A stretch of 58,991 nt of DNA from an uncultured Synergistales bacterium (lineage in GTDB: Bacteria; Synergistota; Synergistia; Synergistales; Aminobacteriaceae). Made by a program: the position numbers and the translations under genes. This document shows, one piece after another, positions 41,872-50,214 of this stretch. A model generated the notes under the pieces. It worked only from the letters and a program-made list of their open reading frames with translations, was not told where the DNA came from and did not search any database. Location of the stretch: the NCBI GenBank assembly GCA_905233215.1, contig CAJODC010000001.1:1-58991 (forward strand), read 5' to 3'. Numbering within the stretch: the first letter of the stretch is position 1; each line of letters opens with the position of its first letter.

Positions 41872-42978
41872 CTACCTTCGTTTCATCACGGCGTAAAGCA
41901 TCGTCATTAAAATCAATCCTGCTCCGCTCAAGTTACAGCCGCTTGAGCTGCTGCTGCTGTTGTTATAACCGTAAACAGATGCTGCTGCAATACCCACAGG
42001 ACGGCCTCCGAGTTCGCTCGTTCCGTAAGTTCTGAGAAATTTTCCCGTCTTCATGTCGAACAGTGCTATCTCTTCAGCGGTCATCACTGCGAGAGTGTTA
42101 TGTGTCCTGTCTCTTATCATCTTTATGTAGGGGTAATCGCTGAGGATTGTAACGGGCTCGAATTTTTTGGACACTGCGGTATTTTGAGAGTGCGACACGG
42201 TGAAGACATCACCGCTTCTCGTAGCGTAATAAAATCCTCTGTCATCATCGTTGCAGAATGCTTCAACAGGCTTGTCAGTACTCAAGACGAAAACAAATTT
42301 GTTCGTCCTGTTGAGGCCGGAAATGCCTTCCCTGTGTCCGAGAAATACTGTATTGTCCTGTATGGTCAGGCACGAAGCGTCCGCGCTGACATCTGCGCTC
42401 ATGAAGTACGTTACACGCTCCTTCAACTGGCCGTCAAACCTCACGTACCTTCTCGCATCTCCTGCGCTGGCGATAGCGTTCACTGTGTCATACCCGACAA
42501 CAACGGTCTCAAGTCCCGTTTCGTAACCGTCCCTGCTGATGACCTTCCTGCAATCGTAGGACTTTACGACACCAAAATTCTCGGTGCTAACTTCATAGAG
42601 AACCGACCCTGCTCCCATGAAAAGGCTTCGGCCATTGAGCGAATAAGAAGCTGTATTCATTCCGTGTATTCCTACAAGATCATGACTCGATGCCATTACG
42701 GACAAATCACTCGGGCTGAACAAATACGCCCTGTCGCCTGATGATGTCTTGTCGGCCTCAATCATCAGAATGTCCGTGTCCTTTCCGTTCCAGTAAGCGT
42801 CAAGATACGGATCATTGATGCCGCTCCTGTAAGCGATTGAAGGCTCGCCGATGTCTGACGATGATTTTATCTCCAGCGAACCGAGTGAGCCATCGTGAGT
42901 CGCGTAAACAATATCAGCCCACGAATGACCGCAGAAAAGCATCAACATTACTATTGCTGTCAAAAATTTCTTGAACAT
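41872..42978 (-). CDS. exported protein with Synergist-CTERM sorting signal
   Basis: A 368-residue protein. Signal peptide at residues 1-22 (MFKKFLTAIVMLMLFCGHSWA), then a repeat-like body of short beta-strand blocks (IVYATHDGSLGSLEI, YRSGINDPYLDAYWNG, YYATRSGDVFTV) that could form a beta-propeller. The C-terminus is NNSSSSSSGCNLSGAGL, a hydrophobic helix and KRR. This is the Synergist-CTERM architecture: a Ser-rich linker, SGC, a membrane helix and a basic stop, processed and anchored in Synergistota. The start ATG 42978 has AAAGGGA about 10 bases upstream. It overlaps the upstream transglycosylase gene by coordinate arrangement and belongs to the TolC operon. Confidence 0.8.
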   Translation of the reverse strand: MFKKFLTAIVMLMLFCGHSWADIVYATHDGSLGSLEIKSSSDIGEPSIAYRSGINDPYLDAYWNGKDTDILMIEADKTSSGDRAYLFSPSDLSVMASSHDLVGIHGMNTASYSLNGRSLFMGAGSVLYEVSTENFGVVKSYDCRKVISRDGYETGLETVVVGYDTVNAIASAGDARRYVRFDGQLKERVTYFMSADVSADASCLTIQDNTVFLGHREGISGLNRTNKFVFVLSTDKPVEAFCNDDDRGFYYATRSGDVFTVSHSQNTAVSKKFEPVTILSDYPYIKMIRDRTHNTLAVMTAEEIALFDMKTGKFLRTYGTSELGGRPVGIAAASVYGYNNSSSSSSGCNLSGAGLILMTMLYAVMKRR

Positions 42979-42982
42979 TAAA

Positions 42983-43522
42983 TCATTTCCCTTTCTTTTT
43001 CGCATTTTTTGACTCTAGTTCCCTGACTGTCGACAAAACTTTATCCCTCAGATTTTTGTTGCCAGCACTGTAACGGAGTAAGCCTTTGCCGACATCACCG
43101 CCGGATTTTTTCACGCAGTCATAAAAAATTTCAGTCCCGAAAAATATATTCACCCTTGCGTCAAACATTCCTTTTGAATTTTTCACGCTTGGGAAACGTT
43201 GTTTGACTGCCTTTTCGTGGACTTTCCAGCGTACCTGCATCAATCCGTAGTCGCCGCCTTTTGATACGGCTTTGTTGTTCACGGTAGACTCATGAACGAT
43301 TATCGCCGCTATCACGTAAGGATTCAGCTTGTATTTTTCCGCTGCTTCAATGATGATTTCGGCGTACTTCTTTGCGCTTGCTCCCGACAATTTCGGATTA
43401 ACCCTCGTGAAAAGTGCGTAAATGTTTCGTGAACGTTCATCAACTTTGGCGGCGCAAAGTGTCAAAAAGGCTGTGCAAATTATCAGAAGGCACGATATAT
43501 TTCTGTGTCTCAATGAAATCAT
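42983..43522 (-). CDS. soluble lytic transglycosylase (SLT) domain protein
   Basis: A 179-residue exported enzyme. N-terminal signal (ISCLLIICTAFLTLCAA), then the SLT motif HESTVNNKAV and GDYGLMQV (about residues 82-103) with catalytic Glu. The rest (SAGNKNLRDKVLSTV) matches the C-terminal helix. It cuts the glycosidic bond of peptidoglycan, so it may open the wall for the TolC-like and Synergist-CTERM proteins beside it. Its start overlaps the end of the TolC-like gene by 4 bases. Confidence 0.85.
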   Translation of the reverse strand: MISLRHRNISCLLIICTAFLTLCAAKVDERSRNIYALFTRVNPKLSGASAKKYAEIIIEAAEKYKLNPYVIAAIIVHESTVNNKAVSKGGDYGLMQVRWKVHEKAVKQRFPSVKNSKGMFDARVNIFFGTEIFYDCVKKSGGDVGKGLLRYSAGNKNLRDKVLSTVRELESKNAKKKGK

Positions 43523-44922
43523 TGCTTAGTGTTAATCCTGTTCCTGATGTTATTACGGAGCTTCTTCATTCCGAGTTCGCCGAGTACGGGCTTTCCCTTC
43601 CCTTTTCCGTAAAGTTTAACGGCCTCTTTCCATGATCCGTCCTCGTTCGGTGAGTAGTCTCCGATTGCCTTCCTCATTGCCACGAGTGCAACGTACATGT
43701 TTTTGACGGAGTTGAGGTACTCGGTTCTGACGGATTGATACGCTGTCTGAGCGTTAATGAGGTCAATCTGCGCTCCCATTCCTTCGCCGTACATGAGTTC
43801 GGTTATCCTGAGTTCCTCTTCGGAGCGTTCAACCTGCCTTCGTCTGTCCTGCTCCGATGCTGAAGCGTTGCGCCAGTTGTTCATGGCTACGGTGATGTCT
43901 CGTCTTGTCTGTTCACGGAGGGCATCGAGATTGGCTTCTGCTGCCTGAATGAGTCTGTCAGCGTTGAAGACTTTGTACTTCGTGGTGTTGCCGTCAGAAA
44001 TCGGCACCGTGAACACTAAAGAGCCTCCGAGCTGTTGATTGTTGGGAGTAGCATAGCTCTCAGGGTCTGACCAAGGGGTGAACTGGAAGGCGAAATCAAG
44101 CGTCGGCGCGAGTCCTTTAGCGGTGAGTTTCTTGACGGTCTTGGCACGTTCAAGATTTAGCCGTGCAGCTCTCATGTCGGGTCTGAACTGTACAGCGTCC
44201 TCGAAGTTCAGAGCCACATCGAACTCAGGAACTTTCAGCTCCTCGTCAATCGGTTCAACGTCAAGACCTCCGGCCATGAGGGACAATTCAGCGATGAGAT
44301 TCAAGTAAGTAGTCTCTGCGGACTTCACGAGAGTTTCAGCTTCGACAACTTGAGCCTCACTTCGCACTATGTCGAGTCTTGGGACTAACTCTTGATTGTA
44401 CTTCTCGACTGTAACACGGTGATTCTCGCTTCTCTGTAACAGAATTTCGCGCTGTAGCTTCATGTTCTCCCGTGCCAAAACGGCTGACCACCATGTCTCT
44501 TCGGCAGAGGCGATCAATGTGTTCACTGTGTTGTCAAAATTCGCCCGTGATACCTCATAGCCGAGTATGTTCTGACGTTCATCGAGCCTGTAGCTTCCGT
44601 TGATGTCGATTCTCTGAGTCAGACGCAGACCGATGTTGCCGGCAAAAACATTTTCCTGAGACTGATTGCCTGATGACTGTTTCGTTGTGTATGAGCCGGT
44701 GAATGTACCGCTAGTACTCGGACGCTGATAACCTACAGCAGAAAGCACCGAAAAATAACCGGCCTCTATGTTTTTGACTCCTGCTCTCAATGAATGATTG
44801 TTGAGTAATATTTCATTGACGTATTGAGGCAGTGTCATAGAAACTGAAGCTGATGATTCCGAAGTCACCACGAATAAAATCGCAACAGTAAACATCGTGA
44901 TCATGTATTTAAGAATCTTCAC
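43519..44922 (-). CDS. TolC-family outer membrane efflux protein
   Basis: A 467-residue protein with signal peptide (MITMFTVAILFVVTSESSAS) and two OEP repeats. Motifs: TYLNLIAELSLMAGG, YRPDM-like FRPDMRAARLNLERAKT, DLVNAQ-like QIDLINAQTAYQSVRTEYL. It forms a trimeric channel across the outer membrane. It heads an operon with a transglycosylase and a Synergist-CTERM protein; inner-membrane and adaptor subunits of a pump are missing, so a type I secretion role is possible. Divergent from the BaiN-like gene, and a Fur-like box lies between. Confidence 0.9.
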   Translation of the reverse strand: MKILKYMITMFTVAILFVVTSESSASVSMTLPQYVNEILLNNHSLRAGVKNIEAGYFSVLSAVGYQRPSTSGTFTGSYTTKQSSGNQSQENVFAGNIGLRLTQRIDINGSYRLDERQNILGYEVSRANFDNTVNTLIASAEETWWSAVLARENMKLQREILLQRSENHRVTVEKYNQELVPRLDIVRSEAQVVEAETLVKSAETTYLNLIAELSLMAGGLDVEPIDEELKVPEFDVALNFEDAVQFRPDMRAARLNLERAKTVKKLTAKGLAPTLDFAFQFTPWSDPESYATPNNQQLGGSLVFTVPISDGNTTKYKVFNADRLIQAAEANLDALREQTRRDITVAMNNWRNASASEQDRRRQVERSEEELRITELMYGEGMGAQIDLINAQTAYQSVRTEYLNSVKNMYVALVAMRKAIGDYSPNEDGSWKEAVKLYGKGKGKPVLGELGMKKLRNNIRNRINTKQ

Positions 44923-44950
44923 AACAAACTTTCACACCTTTGCTCACATT

Positions 44951-44980
44951 TTGAGATAGTTTCAGTTATTATACTATAAT
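44951..44980 (+). promoter_or_regulatory. sigma-70 promoter of the flavoprotein-coaX-dus operon
   Basis: TTGAGA (44951-44956) and TATAAT (44975-44980) with an 18-base spacer, about 40 bases before the better start at 45020. Confidence 0.6.
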
Positions 44981-44997
44981 GATAAAAATGATTATCA
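44980..44997. promoter_or_regulatory. Fur-box-like palindrome
   Basis: TGATAAAAATGATTATCA: the last 15 bases agree at 13 of 15 positions with TGATAATNATTATCA. It starts at the last base of the -10 and covers the expected transcription start. Confidence 0.45.
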
Positions 44998-45019
44998 CAT
45001 GGAGGAATTTTTTGTTGAC

Positions 45020-46273
45020 ATGGAAAATTTCGACACCCTCATAATCGGCGGAGGCCCGGCAGGTTTAATGGCAGCAATAAGAGCCTCATCGCTTGGCCAG
45101 AAAGTAGCAGTCGCTGAAAAGAATCATTCATTCGGTGAAAAGCTCCTGTTATCCGGGAAAGGCCGATGCAATTTCACCAATGCCGAGTCTAACATGGACA
45201 CATTCGTTTCACGCTACGGCGATAACGGAAAGTTCCTCTACTCAGCTTTCAGCAAGTTCGGCCCTTTGAGAACTCGTGAATGGTTCAGCCACATCGGCGT
45301 GAAGTTCGTTGAGGAACGAGGAAAAAGAATCTTCCCGAAAGAAGGAGGAAGCCAGAGAGTACTTGATGCCCTTCTCATGCAGTGTAAAAAAAACGGAGTA
45401 AAGCTCATGCGGTCGACTCCAGTAACGGCAATCAAGATGAACAATCATCACATTGATTACGTCATCACCGACAACAGCGAATACAGAGCGGACAAATACA
45501 TCATAGCTACTGGCGGAAAGTCTTACCCTAAGACAGGCTCAACAGGAGACGGCTACGACTTCGCACGCCGTGCAGGACACACGATCACGCCTCTTTACCC
45601 TTCGCTTGTGCCGGTGAGGACTCGTGAGACTTGGCCGAAACTCGCAAGCGGCTGCGACCTCCGAAACGTCAGACTCACAGTCATTGTCGGCGGAAAGAAA
45701 ATCACAGACAGATTCGGCGAAATGGAGTTCACGAACTTCGGTGTCTCAGGGCCTATCGTCATGGAGCTGAGTCAATACGTCCCCGACTGGCTGAAACATG
45801 ATGACGGAACGAAGGCCGAGCTGGAATTTTCACTGGACATGAAACCGACATTGACGCACGAAATTTTGACCAAAAGAATCGAGCGCGACATCTGGGAACA
45901 TTCCGGTTACGGAAAATTCTCGGGGCTTGTCCGCTCTTTAGTCCCGGCGAAAATGATGGCGTTGTTCCTCGAACTGTCAGACATTCCAGCCGACAAACCG
46001 ACCGACTGTATGAGCAGCAAGGAAATCGGCGACACTGTAGCTTTGCTCAAGGACATCAGAATGACAGTCAACGGCCTTTGGAGTTTCGACCACGCTATGG
46101 TAACGAGAGGCGGAGTCAGTCTAAATGAGGTCAACCCTTCGTCAATGATGTCAAAAATTTGCGACAACCTTTATTTCGCCGGTGAAGTCTTAGACCTTAA
46201 CGGGCCTTCAGGAGGCTTTAACCTTCAAGTCTGCTGGTCGACAGGATATGTAGCAGGGAGCGTGAAAGAATAA
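45020..46273 (+). CDS. BaiN/HI0933-family NAD(P)/FAD-dependent flavoprotein
   Basis: A 417-residue protein. IIGGGPAGLMAAIRASS (about residues 8-24) is the FAD-binding dinucleotide fold, SGKGRCNFTN (about 44-53) the BaiN signature, and GEVLDLNGPSGGFNLQ near the C-terminus closes the FAD site. The start is more likely ATG 45020, because GGAGGA lies ahead of it and the FAD motif begins 8 residues later; ATG 44999 overlaps that ribosome site. BaiN members reduce C=C bonds, for instance bile-acid intermediates, or are of unknown role. It overlaps coaX by 1 base. A Fur-like box lies over the promoter. Confidence 0.87.
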   Translation: MENFDTLIIGGGPAGLMAAIRASSLGQKVAVAEKNHSFGEKLLLSGKGRCNFTNAESNMDTFVSRYGDNGKFLYSAFSKFGPLRTREWFSHIGVKFVEERGKRIFPKEGGSQRVLDALLMQCKKNGVKLMRSTPVTAIKMNNHHIDYVITDNSEYRADKYIIATGGKSYPKTGSTGDGYDFARRAGHTITPLYPSLVPVRTRETWPKLASGCDLRNVRLTVIVGGKKITDRFGEMEFTNFGVSGPIVMELSQYVPDWLKHDDGTKAELEFSLDMKPTLTHEILTKRIERDIWEHSGYGKFSGLVRSLVPAKMMALFLELSDIPADKPTDCMSSKEIGDTVALLKDIRMTVNGLWSFDHAMVTRGGVSLNEVNPSSMMSKICDNLYFAGEVLDLNGPSGGFNLQVCWSTGYVAGSVKE

Positions 46274-47043
46274 TGTTACTGGTAATCGACACAGGAAACA
46301 CAACGACAGCGGCAGGAATTTACGATAATGACGAACTGATAGCGCATTGGCGTTTGTCATCAATATTGCGGACTTATGACGAGTTCGGGATTTACTTTTT
46401 GAATCTCATCGCTACAAAAGGCTTGAAGCCTTCCGACATTCACGGTGCAGCGTTCGCCAGTGTTGTGCCGTCGCTTGACTTCCCGATGGCTTCGGCAATC
46501 CGTCAGTATTTCGGGGTCGATCCCCTTCAGGTGAACGGCATGACCGACACAGGAATGAAGATTCTCTGCGACAATCCTCACGAGGTCGGAGCCGACAGAA
46601 TCGTGAACGCTCTGGCAGGGCGTGAGAAGTACGGTTCGCCCTTAATCGTTGCTGATTACGGGACGGCGATAACGTTCGATGTAGTTTCGCCGGAAGGAGC
46701 CTACATGGGCGGAGTGATTGCGCCCGGCCTAAACTCTGGAATTTCCGCTCTATTCTCGAAGGCTGCGAAACTCCCTCAAGTCGCCCTGAACATTCCCGAA
46801 AGCGTCATAGGCAGGAACACGGAGAAGGCTATACAGTCAGGAATACTCTTCGGCAACGCTGGACTGACTGACAGAATCGTTGACATGATTCACTCAGAGC
46901 CCGGCATGAAGTCGGCGAGAGTCATAGCGACTGGAGGACACGCAGGTTTGATGGCGAAAGTGTCAGAGAGGATTGACGTTGTAGACAAGTGGCTGACTCT
47001 CGAGGGACTCAAGATGATTTACGAGAGAGTGAAAGAAAATTGA
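46273..47043 (+). CDS. coaX: type III pantothenate kinase
   Basis: A 256-residue ASKHA-fold kinase. DTGNTTTAAGIYD (residues 6-18) is the phosphate loop, GADRIVNALAG (about 105-115) and VADYGTAITFDVV (about 125-137) the substrate and metal sites; GGVIAPGLNSG is the second. It phosphorylates pantothenate in coenzyme A synthesis and needs a monovalent cation. Starts at the end of the flavoprotein gene and overlaps the dus TTG start. Length is normal. Confidence 0.95.
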   Translation: MLLVIDTGNTTTAAGIYDNDELIAHWRLSSILRTYDEFGIYFLNLIATKGLKPSDIHGAAFASVVPSLDFPMASAIRQYFGVDPLQVNGMTDTGMKILCDNPHEVGADRIVNALAGREKYGSPLIVADYGTAITFDVVSPEGAYMGGVIAPGLNSGISALFSKAAKLPQVALNIPESVIGRNTEKAIQSGILFGNAGLTDRIVDMIHSEPGMKSARVIATGGHAGLMAKVSERIDVVDKWLTLEGLKMIYERVKEN

Positions 47044-47984
47044 CGATCGGCGGTCTTGAATTAGGCGGTCGCTTGTGCCTTGCTCCTCTTGCTGGTGTTA
47101 CGACTGTTCCTGTGAGGAGATTTTTTTCACAGCACGGGGCGTTTCTGACTCACACCGAGATGATTTCATGCGCCGGGTTGATTCGTGAGAACGCTAAAAC
47201 TTTTGACATGCTGGCGGTTGACGGAAGCGAGTCGCCTCTTGTTGTTCAGTTGTTCGGCAACGATGAGGGCGTTTTAGTGTCAGGCGGTGAAGTTGTGATG
47301 AAACGCTGTGAAAAGTTTTCGGCGTTCGGCATCAACATGGCCTGTCCCATGCCTAAAATCACGAAGAACGGCTGCGGTTCCGCCCTACTCAAAAAACCCG
47401 AACTAGCTCAGAGAATGACACGAGGCTTGAAATCTCTGGGCCTTCCCGTTTGGGTGAAAATCAGGAGGCTTGAGAGTGATGACGATACATTGAGGTTTGT
47501 TGACGGACTTGTTACGGCTGGAGCTGATAACGTCTGCATTCATGGCCGGACACCTTCACAGCGTTACGAGGGCAGAGCCGACAGAACGATAACGTCCAAA
47601 GCGGCGAATGAATTTCCGGGAATGATAAGCGCGAGCGGTGATGTCCGTGAAGTTTCTGACATTGAGGAATATTTAGCGTCTGGCTGTGCTGCTGTGATGA
47701 TTGCTCGTGGAGCGTTCAGTAATCCGTTTATATTTGAGGAATATGCCGGGCGTTTCAGGAGTCGTGATGAAAAAATTGAAGAACTGGTAAACTTTGCCCG
47801 AAAAGCTGACGAAATATCAGGTGGACATAAAGCACTTGTCTTGATGAAACGATTTGCCGGAAGTATGCTGAAATTTGAGCGAGGTTCCGCTGAGATGAGA
47901 CAAAGGGCAATGATGTCGACAAGTCTTGAGGATATAATAAACATTTTTACAGGAGGAATGAAACAAAATGTTGATAGAATTTGA
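47040..47984 (+). CDS. dus: tRNA-dihydrouridine synthase
   Basis: A 314-residue TIM-barrel flavoprotein. LAPLAGVTTVPVRRF (FMN site), NMACPMPKITKNGCGSALL (catalytic Cys in GCGSALL) and IHGRTPSQRYEG are diagnostic of DusB-like enzymes, which reduce uridine in the D-loop of tRNA. The start is TTG 47040, overlapping the coaX stop; ORF parts further upstream are inside coaX. The C-terminal helical domain is complete. Overlaps the next gene by 17 bases. Confidence 0.92.
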   Translation: MTIGGLELGGRLCLAPLAGVTTVPVRRFFSQHGAFLTHTEMISCAGLIRENAKTFDMLAVDGSESPLVVQLFGNDEGVLVSGGEVVMKRCEKFSAFGINMACPMPKITKNGCGSALLKKPELAQRMTRGLKSLGLPVWVKIRRLESDDDTLRFVDGLVTAGADNVCIHGRTPSQRYEGRADRTITSKAANEFPGMISASGDVREVSDIEEYLASGCAAVMIARGAFSNPFIFEEYAGRFRSRDEKIEELVNFARKADEISGGHKALVLMKRFAGSMLKFERGSAEMRQRAMMSTSLEDIINIFTGGMKQNVDRI

Positions 47985-48240
47985 ACCTAAAGGAATTTGC
48001 AGCAGGAAGATAACATTTGAGATTGAGGGCGGAAAAATTTACAACCTGAAATTTTACGGAGGCTGTCCCGGAAACTTGAATGCGATAGTGAAACTCTTAG
48101 AGGGAGCTGACGCAATGAAGACGGCGAAACTTCTTCGTGGGAATCAATGCGGCGGTCGCGGGACATCATGCGCCGATCAGCTGGCAATAGCAATCGAACA
48201 GGCATTGATCTCGAAATCGATTCACAGGAGGGCATCATGA
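47968..48240 (+). CDS. TSCPD-domain protein (TIGR03905-like)
   Basis: A 90-residue protein with GGCPGNLNAIVKLLEG (about residues 32-47) and RGTSCADQLAIAI (about 65-77), a pair of Cys motifs of the TSCPD domain found alone or on ribonucleotide reductases. The function is not settled; metal binding is likely. It overlaps dus at the 5' end and the following gene at its stop (ATGA). Confidence 0.9.
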   Translation: MLIEFEPKGICSRKITFEIEGGKIYNLKFYGGCPGNLNAIVKLLEGADAMKTAKLLRGNQCGGRGTSCADQLAIAIEQALISKSIHRRAS

Positions 48241-48542
48241 AGATTGACACACGTTACGGAAGCATATGGGACGAGATGCCCGTGAAATATGAGCCGAAAG
48301 TCCCCGACACTCAGGAGGAAGCCGAAGAGTTAGCCGAAGCGGCAAAGGCAAGCGCACATGACGCACTGATGAAGACGATAGACGCTCACAACGAGTCAGT
48401 GAAACGTTCAGCCGAACTCAGACGCAAAGCCCAGATGAAAGAAGAGATCGAGAAGAGAGCGATTGAACATCGGGAGGAACAGCACAGAATTTTTGAGGAA
48501 GAAGCGGTAAAACGAAGAGAACGTGCTATAATTTTTGCATGA
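48237..48542 (+). CDS. small coiled-coil protein, unassigned
   Basis: A 101-residue, highly charged, helical protein: EEAEELAEAAKASAHDALMK, then a Lys/Glu/Arg-rich coil (KEEIEKRAIEHREEQHRIFEEEAV). The ATG at 48237 overlaps the TSCPD stop (ATGA), so it is the last gene of the operon. I do not recognise the family; no catalytic motif is visible. The end of the gene holds a TGCTATAAT promoter for the next transcript. Confidence 0.7.
   Translation: MKIDTRYGSIWDEMPVKYEPKVPDTQEEAEELAEAAKASAHDALMKTIDAHNESVKRSAELRRKAQMKEEIEKRAIEHREEQHRIFEEEAVKRRERAIIFA
48527..48532 (+). promoter_or_regulatory. extended -10 promoter of the AGCS leader
   Basis: TGCTATAAT (TATAAT 48527-48532) at the end of the preceding gene. 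Transcripts would begin near 48539 and run through the leader at 48540-48728. Confidence 0.5.
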
Positions 48543-48572
48543 CAATAAAAAAATTCATGACGTTGAAACTGT

Positions 48573-48614
48573 TATGACACGGCAAAGAATCCCGGTCGGG
48601 GTTCTGCTGTCATA
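48573..48614 (+). promoter_or_regulatory. large leader hairpin upstream of the AGCS symporter
   Basis: TATGACA and TGTCATA form the outer 7-bp stem; AGAATCCC and GGGGTTCT form an inner 8-bp stem with a GGTC loop, with asymmetric bulges. A cis-acting RNA is likely. It is followed by a terminator-like hairpin. Confidence 0.55.
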
Positions 48615-48637
48615 GCACGAAAAATATTGTGAACATT

Positions 48638-48680
48638 CAGGCTTGGGAGAAAGAAAATTTTTCCTGAGCCTGTTTTTATT
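48638..48680 (+). terminator. terminator-like hairpin in the leader of the AGCS symporter
   Basis: CAGGCT and AGCCTG, with GGGA/TCC inside, make a stem followed by TTTTTATT, 49 bases before the symporter ATG. It can end the leader and so work as an attenuator, or simply end the upstream transcript. Confidence 0.6.
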
Positions 48681-48728
48681 GTCAAAATATTCTTAGCAAC
48701 AAAATATATTTCACAAGGAGGTTATATT

Positions 48729-50141
48729 ATGGACGAGCTGTTGAGAATCGTATCAGATGCTAACGGCTTTCTTTGGGGTACAAGTTTTCTCATTCCGTTA
48801 TTATGCGGTACGGGCTTGTACTTCACGCTTCGGCTTGGTTTCGTTCAGATAACGAAATTCGGGACGGCCTGCCGAAAATTGTTTGGCAGTTTCTCATTAT
48901 TCGGAGAGGCTGCCGGGGCGCACGGAATGAGTTCATTCCAGGCACTTGCAACAGCAATAGCGGCGCAGGTAGGAACGGGGAATCTTGCCGGTGCTATGAC
49001 TGCTCTTGTGTCCGGCGGACCGGGCGCGATATTTTGGATGTGGCTTGCCGCGTTTTTCGGAATGGCCACGAATTTTGCTGAAGCCTGTCTCGCTCAGTTG
49101 TACAGGGAAAGAGACGAGACAGGACAAATTGTCGGCGGGCCTGCGTATTACATTTCGAGGGGATTGGGGAATAATTCCTTTTCGAAATTTCTCGCTGGCT
49201 TTTTCGCCGTCTCTATAATATTAGCACTCGGCTTTATGGGCAATATGGTACAGGCAAACTCAATCAGTGATGCCTTCAACGGCGCATTCGGTATTGACAC
49301 GAAGGTTATCGGAGGAGTCCTCGCTGTCATCGCTGGATTGATCTTCATCGGAGGAGTCAAGCGCATAGCGTCAGTAACAGAAAAACTCGTTCCGATAATG
49401 GCCATTCTTTATATCGTCGTGGGACTCGCATTGATCGTCATCAACATTCATCATCTCCCGGCGGTATTCGGCGAAATATTCTCATGCGCATTTGCCCCGA
49501 AAGCTGTTTGGGGAGGCATGGCCGGAGTAGCGGTATCACAGGCGGCACGTTACGGAATCGCTCGAGGACTCTTCTCGAATGAGGCCGGAATGGGATCAAC
49601 TCCTCACGCTCACGCAGTCGCTAACGTCTCTCACCCCGTTGAACAGGGCGTACTCGGAATCATCGCCGTATTCATTGATACGTTTGTCGTGCTGAACATC
49701 ACGGTGTTCGCTGTAATGAGTTCGGGAGTCCTCGACAAGAATTTTGTTGAGGGAGGAGCGAATCTCAGGGGAATATCGTTAGTACAGGCTGCGTTCTCTG
49801 AACACTTCTTAGGCTCATGGGGCTATTCATTCATAGCGATATGTCTTCTGTTCTTCGCTTTCTCGACCGTCATAGGCTGGTACTATTTCGGCGAGACTAA
49901 TATCCGCTACCTTTTCGGGGCTAAGGCGTTATTGCCGTATCAGCTCCTTGTTATGGCGTTCATATTCGTGGGAAGCGTCCTGAAAATTGATCTTGTTTGG
50001 GAGCTGTCAGACTTCTTCAACGGAATAATGGTTATCCCGAACCTGATAGCGATATTATTCCTGAGCAACAAAGTAGCGAGGCTTCTGCGTGAATACAACG
50101 AGGGCAAAAAATATAATCAGCAGGAATTTTTGAAAGGCTAG
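48729..50141 (+). CDS. AGCS-family sodium:alanine/glycine symporter
   Basis: A 470-residue protein with about 11 helices. GTGNLAGAMTALVSGGPGAIFWMWL (about 75-99) is the AGCS hallmark, with SNEAGMGSTPHAHA (about 283-296) the second. It imports alanine or glycine with Na+. An AAGGAGG lies 11 bases before the ATG. It stands just before the glycine riboswitch and the glycine reductase genes, so glycine is the likely substrate. Its own leader has a large hairpin and a terminator. Length is normal. Confidence 0.92.
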   Translation: MDELLRIVSDANGFLWGTSFLIPLLCGTGLYFTLRLGFVQITKFGTACRKLFGSFSLFGEAAGAHGMSSFQALATAIAAQVGTGNLAGAMTALVSGGPGAIFWMWLAAFFGMATNFAEACLAQLYRERDETGQIVGGPAYYISRGLGNNSFSKFLAGFFAVSIILALGFMGNMVQANSISDAFNGAFGIDTKVIGGVLAVIAGLIFIGGVKRIASVTEKLVPIMAILYIVVGLALIVINIHHLPAVFGEIFSCAFAPKAVWGGMAGVAVSQAARYGIARGLFSNEAGMGSTPHAHAVANVSHPVEQGVLGIIAVFIDTFVVLNITVFAVMSSGVLDKNFVEGGANLRGISLVQAAFSEHFLGSWGYSFIAICLLFFAFSTVIGWYYFGETNIRYLFGAKALLPYQLLVMAFIFVGSVLKIDLVWELSDFFNGIMVIPNLIAILFLSNKVARLLREYNEGKKYNQQEFLKG

Positions 50142-50199
50142 AAAATTTTACTGGTCTGTTCTGTAACAACAGGCAATAGCGGTTAGTTGTCAATTCAGG

Positions 50200-50205
50200 T
50201 ATAAT
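50200..50205 (+). promoter_or_regulatory. -10 promoter of the grd operon
   Basis: TATAAT at 50200-50205, about 20 bases before the glycine riboswitch P1. No strong -35. Confidence 0.45.
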
Positions 50206-50214
50206 TCTATCGTA

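Noticed and set aside
48540-48578. 12-residue leader peptide MTIKKFMTLKLL
   Set aside because: No ribosome site and no run of regulatory codons; probably chance.
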